Below are positions 1 to 11,860 of a DNA stretch of 64,000 bases, piece by piece. The position numbers and the translations under genes are program-made. The notes beneath the pieces were generated by a model. The model made no database searches, was not told where the DNA came from, and saw only the letters and a program-made list of their open reading frames with translations. The number at the start of each line of letters is the position of its first letter. Position 1 is the stretch's first letter. Source of the DNA: Plantago elongata (taxonomy: Eukaryota > Streptophyta > Magnoliopsida > Lamiales > Plantaginaceae); assembly GCA_036897095.1 (NCBI GenBank), contig JAYMSP010000142.1, forward strand, positions 1-64,000. Reading direction: 5' to 3'.

Positions 1-460
1 GATTAGTTAGCAGCAGTGCCTGAACCGCAGGAGCAAATTTCTGTGCATGCAGCTCATACATAAGAAGAGCAGCCTCCTCATATCAACAGAGCTTTGAGCG
101 CAGTCTCTTCTTTTATGTATCACCTTTCTATTCCTATTGAGCCAGTATTTACTGCGGTGTATCGGGCTTACCCAGCGCTGATTATTCTATACAAGAAGCA
201 GAGCTCTATGCCTCCTCGATCTGTAAGTAGTGTATCCCGCTGTAGTAATTTCCTAGGTTGCAATACTCCGGGGGCTCTGGTTAGGCGAGTTCTACTTACA
301 TGCCCAAACTACTTCTACCTGTTGCACCTTGCAAATAGTGCTCCAAGACCTGTGCGCTTGTATGTATGCTTGTCAGCCTTGCGAGTTCCAAACGAATCAC
401 ATGCTCATGTTTCATTCTTAGATAAGAGATCTGATTTGGTATACTACCTCCAAAGCGCCT
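1..460 (-). other. Sequence following nad2 exon 1; possible start of nad2 intron 1
   Basis: On the minus strand this stretch lies directly after the exon, where land plants have a group II intron. The first bases after the exon read AGGCGCTTTGG. The usual GTGYG intron start is not evident unless the boundary lies a few bases upstream, at GTGTTAGG. I could not find a domain V hairpin or an intron maturase frame, so the intron call rests on position only. Base composition is balanced and CpA/TpG are common, unlike the rest of the window. An open frame on the plus strand (94-462) shows no familiar motif and is probably chance. Confidence 0.3.
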
Positions 461-613
461 AACACTGAGTAATCCGAACCATCCTATGCTAACTGATAGC
501 GCTGGGTAATCGTATGCCTTAGAGGTACTGAAGACAACACCATAAACAAGCAAGATGATAGTGGCATTTATTAGAAAGAGCTCCGGAAAGATTGCCAGAA
601 ACGGTTGAAGCAT
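461..613 (-). CDS. nad2: nad2 exon 1 (partial gene, mitochondrial NADH dehydrogenase subunit 2)
   Basis: Nad2 is a membrane subunit of respiratory complex I, in the proton-pumping arm in the mitochondrial inner membrane. Read on the minus strand from the ATG at 613-611, 51 codons align without gaps to the start of plant Nad2. They carry the conserved strings FPE, INAT, GVVFSTSK, YDYP and GW-GLLSV. From memory of the angiosperm protein about two thirds of residues match, low for this conserved gene. The match stops after 153 nt, which is the usual length of angiosperm nad2 exon 1; the open frame runs on to 296 with unrelated residues, probably intron. Codon 4 is CCG (Pro) where plants have Leu, as expected at a C-to-U RNA editing site. 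Exons 2-5 are not seen. It could be a live exon joined by splicing to exons elsewhere, or a stranded copy. Confidence 0.85.
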
Positions 614-850
614 AGTACTTTGTAACGAAGGACGCTTTCAATTCTTGGAGCATGCATGATAACTGTACGCCGATGTCCTGGTGACTTCCGCGCAGGGTGT
701 TTATTACTCGGCAGCAGGTATTGCGCTGCGGTTTTACTTAATGCGTACTTTGAACTGACCCTAGTACAGGTGCTAAACGGATCGACTTTGCGAAGGGGAT
801 TCCATCCTATTTACGAAGAGAATGGGATGCTTCCTAGGACTTTGTTGACA
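614..850. other. Unassigned base-balanced segment upstream of nad2 exon 1
   Basis: This is the 5' side of the nad2 exon on the minus strand, so it may include the nad2 leader. A 74-codon open frame on the plus strand (656-880) starts with ATG, but it has no motif I recognise and its end runs into the direct repeat. I treat it as unlikely to be a gene. No tRNA or other plant mitochondrial gene could be read here in any frame. Confidence 0.4.
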
Positions 851-1003
851 CCCGGGCTGCTTTCTTGCTGCTCTCATTGATTTCGCATCAACTGGCGACC
901 TTTTGGTCGATCCCCGTCGACAGGCAAGAGTTTTACGCAGTGGAGTCACCACCGGGCTGTCTAGTCTAGGCACAGCATGCTTCTTTCAGAAAAGATTCTA
1001 CTA
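851..1003 (+). repeat. Direct repeat, copy 1 of 2
   Basis: The segment starts CCCGGGCTGC and ends AGAAAAGATTCTACTA. It aligns with 1108-1266 through several exact blocks: TGATTT, the GCGACCTTTTGGT core, CGACAGGCAAGAGTTT, GCAGTGGA, TCTAGGCACAGC and AGAAAAGATTCTACTA. These are separated by small insertions and deletions, including a CACC-rich stretch found only here. It is base-balanced and shares no sequence with the A+T-rich remainder. No coding frame is kept between the copies, so a non-coding repeat is more likely than a duplicated gene. Confidence 0.8.
896..909 (+). other. Small hairpin in repeat copy 1
   Basis: CGACC and GGTCG form a perfect 5 bp stem around a TTTT loop. In repeat copy 2 the left arm and loop are kept, but the right arm reads GGTGT, so the stem is largely lost. 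It could be the core of a small mitochondrial stem-loop element; the function is unknown. Confidence 0.5.
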
Positions 1004-1107
1004 AGAATCATGAGCTATTACTTGATGTCGGATCTTACAGAAACGCGTGTGAACGGAATCCTATTCGCGAACCTATTTCCGAAGATATGCTGTCCTACGA
1101 CTGACTG

Positions 1108-1266
1108 CCCGAGCTGCGTACTTCTCCTATTGATTTAGCGATCCATACTGGATTTCGCGATCAACCAGCGACCTTTTGGTGTATCAGCCCCCCGTAGGCG
1201 CCGACAGGCAAGAGTTTAGGCAGTGGACTGCGTTCTAGGCACAGCGCTTCAGAAAAGATTCTACTA
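1108..1266 (+). repeat. Direct repeat, copy 2 of 2
   Basis: This is the second copy of the 851-1003 repeat, about 260 bp downstream. Relative to copy 1 it has an extra stretch before the core, containing TTTAGCGATCCATACTGG, and an extra AGCCCCCCGTAGGCG-like run after it. It lacks the CACC-rich middle part. Both ends are conserved, so the copies derive from one unit and then diverged by small indels. The 104 bp between the copies are unrelated to either. Confidence 0.8.
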
Positions 1267-1412
1267 TCCTGATCGATATACTACTGGAAGTCCAAGGATG
1301 CTACAAATTCTCTCCGCCCATTTTGGATGAAATTTGACGAAAGGATTGATTCAAAACTCGATAGCGAAATGTATGCTACTGAAGCGCAAGAAACCGCTGC
1401 AGGATTATGATA

Positions 1413-1488
1413 CTTAATAAAGTTTACCCTTTATTTTGGGTATACTGTAGTGTTAGTCTACAGTACCCAAAGGGTAAACTTTATTAAG
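1413..1488. repeat. Large imperfect inverted repeat at the composition boundary
   Basis: The right arm (1458-1488, 31 nt) is fully complementary to the left arm (1413-1450) apart from about 5 and 2 unpaired bases in the left arm. The loop is TGTTAGT at 1451-1457. The outer part, CTTAATAAAGTTTACCC, pairs perfectly over at least 17 bp. It sits exactly where the base-balanced, nad2-bearing sequence gives way to the A+T-rich remainder. Candidates are an mRNA end-forming stem-loop, a mitochondrial hairpin element or the trace of a recombination or insertion event. The structure itself is plain; the role is not. Confidence 0.85.
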
Positions 1489-1511
1489 GATTTATTCATC
1501 AACAAATCCTT
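1486..1511. repeat. Second hairpin, abutting the large inverted repeat
   Basis: AAGGATTT at 1486-1493 and AAATCCTT at 1504-1511 form a perfect 8 bp stem around a 10-base loop. Its first three bases are also the last three of the large inverted repeat, so the two stems cannot both close fully at once. Paired hairpins of this sort resemble the double-hairpin elements known from some fungal and algal organelle genomes, but those are typically GC-rich and this one is not. Confidence 0.65.
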
Positions 1512-4500
1512 CCTAAAATAATACCAAAGTACTACAGCGCCTTTCTCTTGGCCTATATTGAAAGCACCCAAAGCATTTATTATGTAAAAAAGGACTTATA
1601 CCGTCGATGCGATAATTAAAAATCAACATACAAGAGAAAGTGAAAAGCAGGAAAGGAAAACCTACGAAACAACTCTTCCCCTTTAATCGACGTTTCTAGT
1701 TAAAGTTAGGGACCCATTCTTTCTTCACAAAACAAGGTTATAATTTTACAAATTGACAGTTTCCTGTTGTTCATATTTATTAGTCAATAATTCTAAATTT
1801 AAATTGGTGATTATGGCTTCAAAGGCCAGTAAGAAGAAAAGTCCGTTTCTAGTAATTGGCAAAGTACTTTATTTTTCCACAATTAAGGAAGAATATTTGG
1901 ATTAGAACATTTCTTAAACTATTTTATTTATTCATTACCACCGAAGACTGGGTGGGTAAAGGGATCGTATACTATAATGTGTATGAGGCCGCGTAGTTGC
2001 AAGCAAATAGGTTTTATAGGTGTCTATCTTAATCTTAGAAATAACAATTTTATGGTTTTTGGAGCTATCATAGATCCCTAGTCTTTTTCATATTTCCCTC
2101 TACTCTACTGATTAATTAAGTCTGTACTTAGTGCCTAACCTAAAAAAAATCCTCTCAGCTAAGCAATAAATAATGTCTAAGCCATATATATATATTATAA
2201 ATATTCCATTGTCTGGTCTCTTCCAAAAAGAAATAAAACACTTGTAACAGGTATATATATCTATCTAGGCCAGTACAATACAATTAGGATAGGTGAGTAC
2301 GCTCTTTTCTTAATTTGTTTTTGTTATACTACGGGGATAGACTCTGTAGAAATATTTTTATAAATAATAAAATGTCAATTCCGTAGTTTTCCCAAAGGAT
2401 TGATTCTTCCTGCAGTTAAAATAGAAGAATAGATTCTCATCAAACAAGTCATATTTAAGAAAAATTAATCTCTAATACATATTCCCAAATGAAAGAGAAA
2501 GGGGATCGTCCAACCCCATAACCTTTTGCTTGTTCTAATCATTGTATATTACGCGTATTAATTGACGGGCAAGTTAATCTCGGAGTAAACAAATGACTTT
2601 TGTGCTCTGCTACATTTTCATTCATAATTTTATAACACAGTCATAGTAGTACTTACTACACTTTTGTTAGGGTATTAAAATGCAAGTGCAGGCTTCGCAC
2701 ATCTTTATGCAGAATGTAGAAATGTAAAAAAATAGTTAATAGTTAGATTTTGGCATCTTCCCTCTCTTGTACGTGTTTATTCGAAGTCCTTTTTTACACT
2801 TAATTCCACACCTTTACCTATATGTTTTTACGAATCTTATGCTTTCCTTCTTCTTTATTACTTCCCTATAAACTCCAATTTTATCCCATACATACTTACT
2901 TTTCTTTACGATGTTTACTTTAGGTTGTTCAGAGAAAGAACTATGTCGTAATTTTTATATTTCATACTTTGATTAGGTCCGGGATAGTTTTTGCACAGAG
3001 AAGAGTCGTTTAACGTAATATTAGCTTTAAGTTATATTTTCTTATATTATACGTGCAGCAGAAATTACGGAAATGGAAGCTAGTGAAAAGTTTTTTATGA
3101 AGAATACAAAAAATGAAACAGGGTGCCAGTATTGTCGTTGCAATAGTTTGCTTTTAGGCAAGTACTCTAAAATAAGGCTGCATTAAAGAGAAAAGGGATT
3201 CCGTATTTTAACTATCCTCACAATTAATATTAAGACGTCAGCACATTAGTTATTTGTTTAGAGGGGACAGCTTCCATACAGATTGTAAATTAAAAGAAAG
3301 AGGTAGATCTGAGAGGACTGCGGTAGTTTTTATGACACGGGTAATTATATTAACTCGATACAACCAAGAAACCTTAACATATTGTTGAAATATAGAAACT
3401 TTTGTGTCCTATATAGATTTCGTCTTGTTCTATGAGTTTGACAGGTTGTATGCATGTTTAGTGGGCTTGTCTCTAGACTAAGATATGAGTCAATTAAGGG
3501 GTAAAAGTATAGTAGAACTGTGTTCTTGATTAAAAGAAATCCTACTAAATATCTAAAATGGCTCGCAGTCTTGATTAACTATTTAATTATTAACTACATC
3601 TTTCCAAAGAATCGAAGAAAGAAAGGTGTGAGTATTCACTAATAAATTTCTGAACTTTGTTCTCTATTTCAGACCTAGGACATACAATAAATACATTTAC
3701 AGTTTGGGAATAAATTGCTTTACTTTCATATCATAAGGAGCAACCCTAAATAAAAAAGAAATCAAATTTCTCTACTACTTTTTATTTATTGTTGTTTAAA
3801 CGAATTCCCCGCTTTTTTAGTATGATTTTTGGGGGGTTTGGTATACTGCAGAGTTCTTACTGACTTACTTCTTCGGTCTTTTACTGAGCTTTCATTTCTT
3901 TCGTTTACGGTTTCATCTTTATTGATATGAACTCTACTTTAACATGAAGACCTGCTTTACAAGAATTACAATACAGAGAGAACCTACTTATTTATCTACA
4001 ATTTAGATTGAAATAACGAGGCACTATAAAACTATCTTTCTTATACAACCGAGATAGGCTCCTCATACGAATAATAGAACAGAAAAGACTAGACCAATTA
4101 TTTATAAAGCTAAGATATTCCTTTTAGCCTTCTGTCCTTAAGAAAACATCGAGATAATATATCTAATAATAAATAAAATAATAAAGAAAATTACCAGCTC
4201 TTGACTTTCTATATTTTATTTTTTTCATAGTTAAGTTGCCCGGCAGAATAAAGGATATTAAGTATTCGACCTAGTCTTTATTTTAAGTTTTTAAGATCTT
4301 ATCTTATTTATAGTTCTAATTCTTGCCTTCTAAACTTATCCATCCACTGAGGGTATAAAAATGTGTGAGTGAAATACAATAAATACCTAGATTGGGATAT
4401 TTTAAAGCAAGACGACAGACCAGAGAGACAACAAACAACCTAAATTCTTAAGCAAAATACAGAGAAATATCCCACGATTCAGACCAATATAGTCGAAAGA

Positions 4501-7500
4501 AATGGGATAGACTATATACTTGATAGGCATGCTATGGAGTAAGTAGTATAGAAGTTCAGATTCGATTATTCTTTTCTTCTTATGATGGGATTCTTACGAA
4601 GCTAGTTCTACAACCACTTCAGTTACAAATCCTTTTTGTTGGAATCAATTTGAGTTTGATTCTTTAGTTTAGTAGAGTCCTTTTTAGGTTCTGTGGTTAT
4701 TGTACTTATTTTCTTGCGGTTTGGTAGAGATAAGTCTTGCATTATTGGTCTTGTCTCTTATTTTGTTGGCTCCTCGCTTCCGTTACTCGATACATTAATG
4801 AGGTCATTGTTCAACCCAACCCCTTTGAGTCATTTTATTCTTAATCGTGGGTTACCTGGTATGAGATCTCTTCTTTATGTTGAATATTTAATCTCTTAAC
4901 TCCATCCATCTTGATTTATCTTCTTTCCTGCCTAGGAGTTACCCAAAAGCTTCCAAGAATTCAGTAAACACAATAAATAGTATATAGTATTACACAGGAT
5001 TCATCTCTGGGAACTAAAGTAAAAGTAGTAATAATCGACTCAGGCTTCAGTCTTTTTGGATACACTACCTAAGCCAGGTATAGAGAAATAGAATAGAAGT
5101 AATGTACAATTTACGGATGTGTGTGCTATATCTATTTTGTTTATTATCCAAAGGTTGCGAAATTATGTAAAAAAACCACTATATTTCATTTCAGTAAAAA
5201 CCTGAAAAATCAGGGAAAAAGACATATACATATGCCAAAGTAGCAGTTTTCAACAAGATCCATGAAAAGGAGACTTTCAATTAAACAATCAAGGCAGGAA
5301 ACACACTGCCTGCATCCCAGAATCATAACATAATAGGAACTTCTCTATAATATTTAGGTTCTCTTGGCAAAGCAAATTAGGAAAGAAAGAGAAATGCGTT
5401 TCTTGATGATATTTGGGACTAATTACAATGTAATACATTATTATTATTTCTTTGGTTTGGGGAGTACAATATTCTATTTTCTAGGGTGAACAAGAGTCAA
5501 AAATATAGATTTATGATGAAGGCTTAAGATAGAAGAACTTATACTATAGCAGTACATCTTAATTCTTTATTATCCTAGTAAAAGGGATTATAATACGCTT
5601 AAATAAATTGTGTAACTACTACTCAAGAGTATAGCTTATTAGTATTTTATATTTAAAAGTCTTTATGTAACTTATTATTATATACCCAATGTATCTTACT
5701 GACGAGTCATACAAATAAAGCAAAAAAGACATAGGCTATAATAAATATTAGATATAGACAAAACCTTTATTATCACAAGGAAACTACATATTCCAGAAAA
5801 ACGGCTAATACTCTTCCATGATCGAGCTTTCTTCTAATCGGAAGTGAATAGAAAAAAGAACGGACTAAAGACAACTAACACAAAACATTCCTCTAAAGAC
5901 AAATACCATGAAATTAAATTTATGTGCTATCATAATAATATGTTGATCACTAATATTAAGCCTAAAAAAAATTGTTCATGAGCTGTTGACCTAGGCTGTG
6001 CACGGTTACGAAACTATTCGATTCAGGAACACGTGAGAAATACAGAGATTCATCTAACAGGGTAGGGCTAGAAATGTAGTTAAAGTAATAAAGCTTCCCG
6101 CCTTAGAAGGAATACTACTCTTCCGCAAAGATAAAAAGAAGAATCTAAGAAGACAGAAACACAACATCCTTTTGCTAATATAATAAATAAGACAACCTAA
6201 AGCTTAATCCGAACCAAACGAGGATTGTTAATAGAACAAATCAACAAGGAGGACTAGTAGGAATAGTAAAACCGCGCAACTTCAAAAACCACAGTGCATG
6301 CAAAAAAGAAAAGGACGTTAAGGGTAAGTGGTAAATAGAAACTTTCTATCTATCAATTCATAAGATTTGTTTGTGGGGTCCAGCACGTCTTGAGCCAATC
6401 TTTATTTGCTTTGCGAATAATTCTCAACTAAGTGCGTAAAGCAGATTATGGGGAAGGAAGCTTTCTTTTAGTATTTAGTATACCAATATAAAATAAATAT
6501 ACCAATAAATTTTTTAGAGGAATTATATCTATATCTAGAGGGATATACAAAAGAAACCCAGGAAAATCAAAAAATACACGCTTAACTTAATTGTAAGGAA
6601 ATAATCCAGATTCAAAAAAAGAAGAAAGACGAGAAAAGAACTGAAGTGGCATCTTTCGCTAAAAAAACTTACGGCTATCACAAAAAAATAGACTGGGCTA
6701 TTAAGTAGAAATTCTAGAAGCATACTTCTTTCAGGTAGGCATAAAGCACAACATAAGTATTCACAGATAAGAATATTTATTAGTGTACAAAGACTCTTTT
6801 ATTTACCTTGTTTTCTTAATGCTTTAGGGTTTAGTTGCTAAGATTGGGACTACTTTTCTTTCTGTTCTGCACCGAAGGTATTTTGTTTGGATTGGTTGTA
6901 TATTTTTTATCTTCTACCTCAATAGCACACACAATAATCTTTAAGCATCCATGCACCATCAATCGATCAAAAAGGAATGAAATGTATATATTAGATATAT
7001 TCATATGGTACAAAACCCTATATTAGTACAAAATGAAGTTATAGTGTTTCCTATAATCCTATAACTGTAAAATGACTTTTACAATGTCACATTAAATAGA
7101 GAAATTTTTTATACTCACTCACTCTGATAATATTTCTTTTCTCAAAGCATAATAAATATTGCATGCAACTAAAACTAAAGTAAACAAAGATAAGTGTGTA
7201 TGTACTAAAGAAGTAATTTTCTTCCATAAAATTCTCGGAGATTGGCTAAAAGGTAAGAAAGAGTTCTTTCCAAAGAAAAGTATTCAGCCTCTGTCACAAA
7301 TAAGATCTGACAAGACTGGCTCTTCCGTACTATACTTTACCTATTCTTTTCCTCCTCTTCATAGCATTGGGAATCTTTTTTCGGTAAAAAGTACTTGTAT
7401 TGTAAAAAAAAAAGAAAACTCGGCATTAAAGCGGGAAGTCGACATTTTACAACAAGTCCAAGTTTTTCTATTTGAGTAAAAAGTTCTTAGTGATTAAAAA

Positions 7501-8640
7501 TTTTTCGTAGTATAGGTATAATAAAATAATTAAAATAGGTAGAACCAGAAAAATCTAAACTAGGATAGATATTCCCCCAGACTTAGGCAGATTTCGTTTG
7601 CTGTCTTTCTGGATGAAGTCACACATCAGGATCATTTCTCCTTGTATTCATTTTTGAATTGAAGTTTCCCAAATAAGTTTGACTTTTGGTTTCTTTTCTG
7701 TGCACTCTGACTTTTTCCTCTAAGAACTATGTCTTTTTAATGTTAGATTTCACTATTTAAGATCCAATATCTTTTTCTTCTAGCCATGTGCAATATTGCA
7801 AATAATATATAATCTTCCGGAACAACTTGGATTACTTCTGCGTCCTTACTTTTATTTATCTGGCTATTTCTCTTGTCTAACGTATTAGGGGTAGATATAT
7901 GAGATATAATAAAGCGTATAAAAAAGTATTTACTCTGATAGCTGTTTTCGCATGTAAAAAAAATCATAGCAACTGATTATTATAAATCTAAATGAAAAGA
8001 AGTAATTGTATACATACGCAAAAGAGGAGTTCATTTTAGAGGACAACAGGTACAAAAAGGCATTGTTACATACCAGATACCAGCAAGTGAACTAACTAAG
8101 CACAAACTAATACCAAGCCTATTCCTAGTCTTTTCTTGGTGTAATTATAAAATGGATTTTTAGTAACCCTACGCCTTCTCTCTATAATATCTCAGAAGTT
8201 CACGACTCAAATTCATTTAAGAAAGAGAATCGGCTTTGTCTGTCTATTAGTAAGTTACCTCTTATCTTAACATAAATTATTTATACTGCAGAAAAATACC
8301 AGTACTAATTTAAAAATACGTGCAAGTGCTAGATATTTCTACAAGTCTCCAAGTAAAGATTAAAATAGAAGGGTATAAAAAATATATATTGTCTACCGTC
8401 GTGTACAAGAAACCTTAAAAATTTTTTATTTAGGGGGAAATGGTATGATCCAAAAAGATATATTCATTGTATGATATTTATCTCTGCACCTAGGGTGAAT
8501 TTATTTAATAATATAGTTGTATGCTACGATGTCTTCTTATCTTTTTTTTACTGAAATTTATGTCTTTGTCCTCAATTATTGAAAGCGTTTCCCTGGATGG
8601 ATACTTTACCAACCCTTCCCTTGTGCAAACCTATTTTTTA
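1512..8640. other. A+T-rich non-coding block, class A (first)
   Basis: About 7 kb with no recognisable gene. Polypurine, polypyrimidine and A/T runs are common, and CpA and TpG occur at normal frequency. The longest open frames are 7159-7479 (106 codons, TTG start, lysine-rich) and 4693-4899 (68 codons, GTG start). Neither has a known motif, and their lengths are what chance gives here. A short AT tract lies near 2184-2196. I saw no repeat shared with the class B blocks. It may be mitochondrial spacer or nuclear sequence next to a transferred mitochondrial piece. Confidence 0.6.
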
Positions 8641-10764
8641 GGTAAGCAACTATTCTTGTTTTTAAATAGTAGTAGAGGTTACCTTAAACTTACATACGAA
8701 GATTCTAGTACTTATAAGCAATCTATATAGTGAGAATACTTCTACATTCCTTTTACATAATTAAAACATTACTAAAGAGTCCTTAGTACACTTATAATTT
8801 ATTACTTGATAAAAGACGTTAAAGAGTAGTAGCTCCTTAATAACTCTCTATTAAATAGTTATGGATTAAGGTATAAATCTATTTGTGTGTAGTAAAAGTT
8901 ACTTGAGAAGAACTCATCCAAAGCGGTAGTACTCTATTTCCTACAGGCTAATATATTATTTAATTTAACACTTTTTTACTTAAGGAATCTATTCTATGAA
9001 AATAGCCTCTTCTATTATATAATTATTTATAGAACACTTGTGAAAGGAAGAACCTTATTCCCCTTATAACATTCCTAAAAGAGCATACTGAAGGTAACTT
9101 AGGAGCACTTTGGGTAAGAGTACACCCCTTTTTGTTATATATATAAGGAAGAAGTTAGTACTCAAGTATTATTTAAATTTATACTCGCTAGAGAAAAGAA
9201 GAGTACCTCTATTTGTTAATACCCCTTAAGTATAGAAATGTTAGGTAACAATTATATGTACCCTTTATTACGATTTAATTAAAGTAGTATACTTGGCTTT
9301 GTTTTGTATAAAAGAAGTCTCTAAATTATGTAAGAAATGAAGCATAAATCCTAAGTGACTTTATATATTTTATATAATCTAGTGAAAGAGTACTTACTAT
9401 TAGAAGCCGGTATAAGATAAGAAAATATTTCTATATTATGAATGAAGGATTTCTTATAGAAATATGTAATTACCTTTTGATAAGAGTGAGAGCCATCGAG
9501 AACTTTCTCTAGCCTAACTGTTTTATCTAGAGTAAGTAAAAGAGCTTTCCTCTTCAAATATTATTTATAAGGGTGCTTTATTAAGAAATACTAGACCCTT
9601 TAAATTATGTGTGGATAACTTAAAGAGGTGTAAATTAGATTCCTTTAGGACATGCTTTTCGCTATAATTTGAAGTACTTACCTAACAAGTCTTAATCATT
9701 TCATATGAATAGTTAGAAAGAACTCTGCCCCTTTCACCTATAGATTTTATATAGAAAGACAGAGGAGAGACTGCTCTATATTAATAAATATGTTTTACTT
9801 AAGGCAAGTTTATCCATAACTACATCATAAGAAAATCTATCTAATACTGGGTACTCTCTAGATAAAAAGTACTACTTTCAGGCAAAACTATTTTATAGTG
9901 TAAGTCTAAAGGGCTAGGCTTTAATAAACACTCTCTTCAGTAACTAGTATATTATAAGGATAAGTAACTCTTATAAATAAAACCTATAATGTAATACAAT
10001 AAAGAGCAAGTATAATGCTACTCTTCTTAAGCTTTTATCTCTCTATTACATAAATGTACCTATAAGTATGACCCTAGAATCTTTTCAAATAGAATATACT
10101 TTGAGTCACTAAGAAGAGACAGTATATTCTCTACAAATAGTTGTATCTTATTATAAAGTGCATACATATTCTATGATTTTATTTAAATAGCTAAGACTTA
10201 TTCACGTAGTATAAGAGGAAACATACTCTCTTACGAACTTACCTTACATAAAAGTATGCTCTCTTATCCCCTTTTATTTTAAAAGAGTCATTCGATAGAA
10301 CTTTTTTTTTTAATAATTAGATCATAGAGTCTACTCCTTGCCCTGTATTATCTAATAAAGTTCCTGTCTATATTTCTCTAGCTTACAATAATTTAGATAT
10401 TATTAATTGTAAAAGGTAGGTATTCATACACCCTTTTTACTATATGTTTATTTGCTAAAAGAGCTCTTACTTTAGAATTATATTTAGATACTCCCTTAAT
10501 AAAGTGCTGTATTATACAGAGGTAAATATAGAATACACAGCTACCCTTCCATTATGCAAATAATTATGAATAAGATAGAAAAGTCTCTTAAGTAATCTCC
10601 TCTTTCTCAAGTAAACCTTTATTTAATAATAAGGGTATCATATAATATAGGACTACACTTAATAAATACTAGGGTAAGTTCTTACACCTTCTATAGTTGC
10701 ATTCTTTATTAATAAAGATCTAATTTTCCCATAAAAGTATTTTAAAGAGTTTATATTCTTATAC

Positions 10765-10791
10765 AAGTGTTAATAAATAATTGGTTCTAGA
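10765..10791 (+). repeat. AAATAATTGG-family repeat, copy 1
   Basis: AAGTGTTAATAAATAATTG (10765-10783) recurs exactly at 62483-62501, 52 kb away, and the wider 27 bp window matches at about 25 positions. Its right part, AAATAATTGGTTCTAGA, recurs at 54372. Downstream of both this copy and the 54371 copy is a similar CCTATTT...TATAAAA stretch, which suggests a longer decayed unit. Confidence 0.55.
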
Positions 10792-11840
10792 GTATTTCCC
10801 TATTTTTATAAAATAAGAGTTTTTAAATAAAGTATACATTTTTTCAAAAAGAGGTGAGTCCCTTAGTAAGCTTACTAATGATAACTTATGAAGAGTAAGA
10901 AAATATCCCCCTGAATACTCTAGTTTAGTTAAAAAAAGCCCAGCACTTTATATAAGCCTACTTTCTTTTATAATAATATAGAGTATGAAGTTGCTTCTTA
11001 TTTAGCTTATCACTTTTCTAGTTTAAATGCAGTAAGAGAAAAATGACTTTCCCGTAATAATTACCTACTTGCGTACTTAATCAAGTAGCCTAGTAAGGGA
11101 GTATTCTTTTTTATAAGTATACTTCTATGTAAGAGGTCTACTTAAGAGTGCATTCTTAGTAAGACAAAGCTTACGTAAATAAAGTATTAGCACTGTTGTA
11201 AATTATGATTGCTCAATATACAAGTTCTTAAGAACTATTTAGCTCTCTAGAGATCTTTCATATGTTCGATATTACATAAATCACTACTTTTATATTCATA
11301 TATTCAAGGCTATAAATATAAGTTATATTACAAATTAGTAAATACTTCATTATTAATAAGTCCTTAGAGCTTTAGTAAATTTAGTAAAGTAGTATTTGTA
11401 AAAGGAAAGTGATCTCTACTCTCTTCTTAGTAAATATATTATCAAACCATTTCATTGCGCACTTGCTTTTTTTTAATATATTACTTCGTTTGTTAAATAG
11501 TTAAGTATATTTTCGCTTGATATTTCTAAAGGCTATCATAATATTATACTTAAAAAGTTATACACGTATATTCAGGATTATAAGAGAGTGGCTCATATCA
11601 CCTTTTGCCTCAGACATACTTTATATACTTTCTTAGGGAAATCACTTGGAATATCTTAACTAACTTTTTGAGGGGATAAATAGTTTCTACACTTAGCAAA
11701 TAAATTATACCTAATAAAAGAGAGTGCCCCTTAGCCTACTTTAAATTATATTAGAAAGTACAAAGTATTTAAAGGGGTATCCTAATGCGCGGAATCCTCT
11801 CCATCAAATTTTACCACGTAAAGTAAAGGAATCTCTTCCC

Positions 11841-11860
11841 AGTATACTTTAATAATTAAG
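11841..11860 (+). repeat. 20 bp dispersed exact repeat, copy 1
   Basis: AGTATACTTTAATAATTAAG is identical at 56917-56936. The flanks remain similar for about a dozen bases on the right (YTAYYYTAGRCAA-like, allowing C/T changes and one indel) and a few on the left. The differences seen are mostly C/T, as expected if two copies of one repeat decayed by C-to-T change. Confidence 0.5.

Noticed and set aside
296-460. Continuation of the nad2 frame beyond the exon
   Set aside because: Residues after GLLSV do not resemble Nad2, and the break falls at the known exon end, so the extra codons are most likely intron read-through.
94-462. 122-codon open frame on the plus strand
   Set aside because: It lies antisense to the stretch following the nad2 exon, starts with a non-ATG codon, has no recognisable motif, and base-balanced sequence allows such frames by chance.
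773-973. 66-codon minus-strand open frame overlapping the direct repeat
   Set aside because: It has no familiar domain, the frame is not kept in the second repeat copy, and it overlaps another equally unsupported frame.
7159-7479. 106-codon frame with TTG start
   Set aside because: Non-ATG start, lysine-rich low-information peptide, no motif, and a length expected by chance in about 7 kb of this composition.
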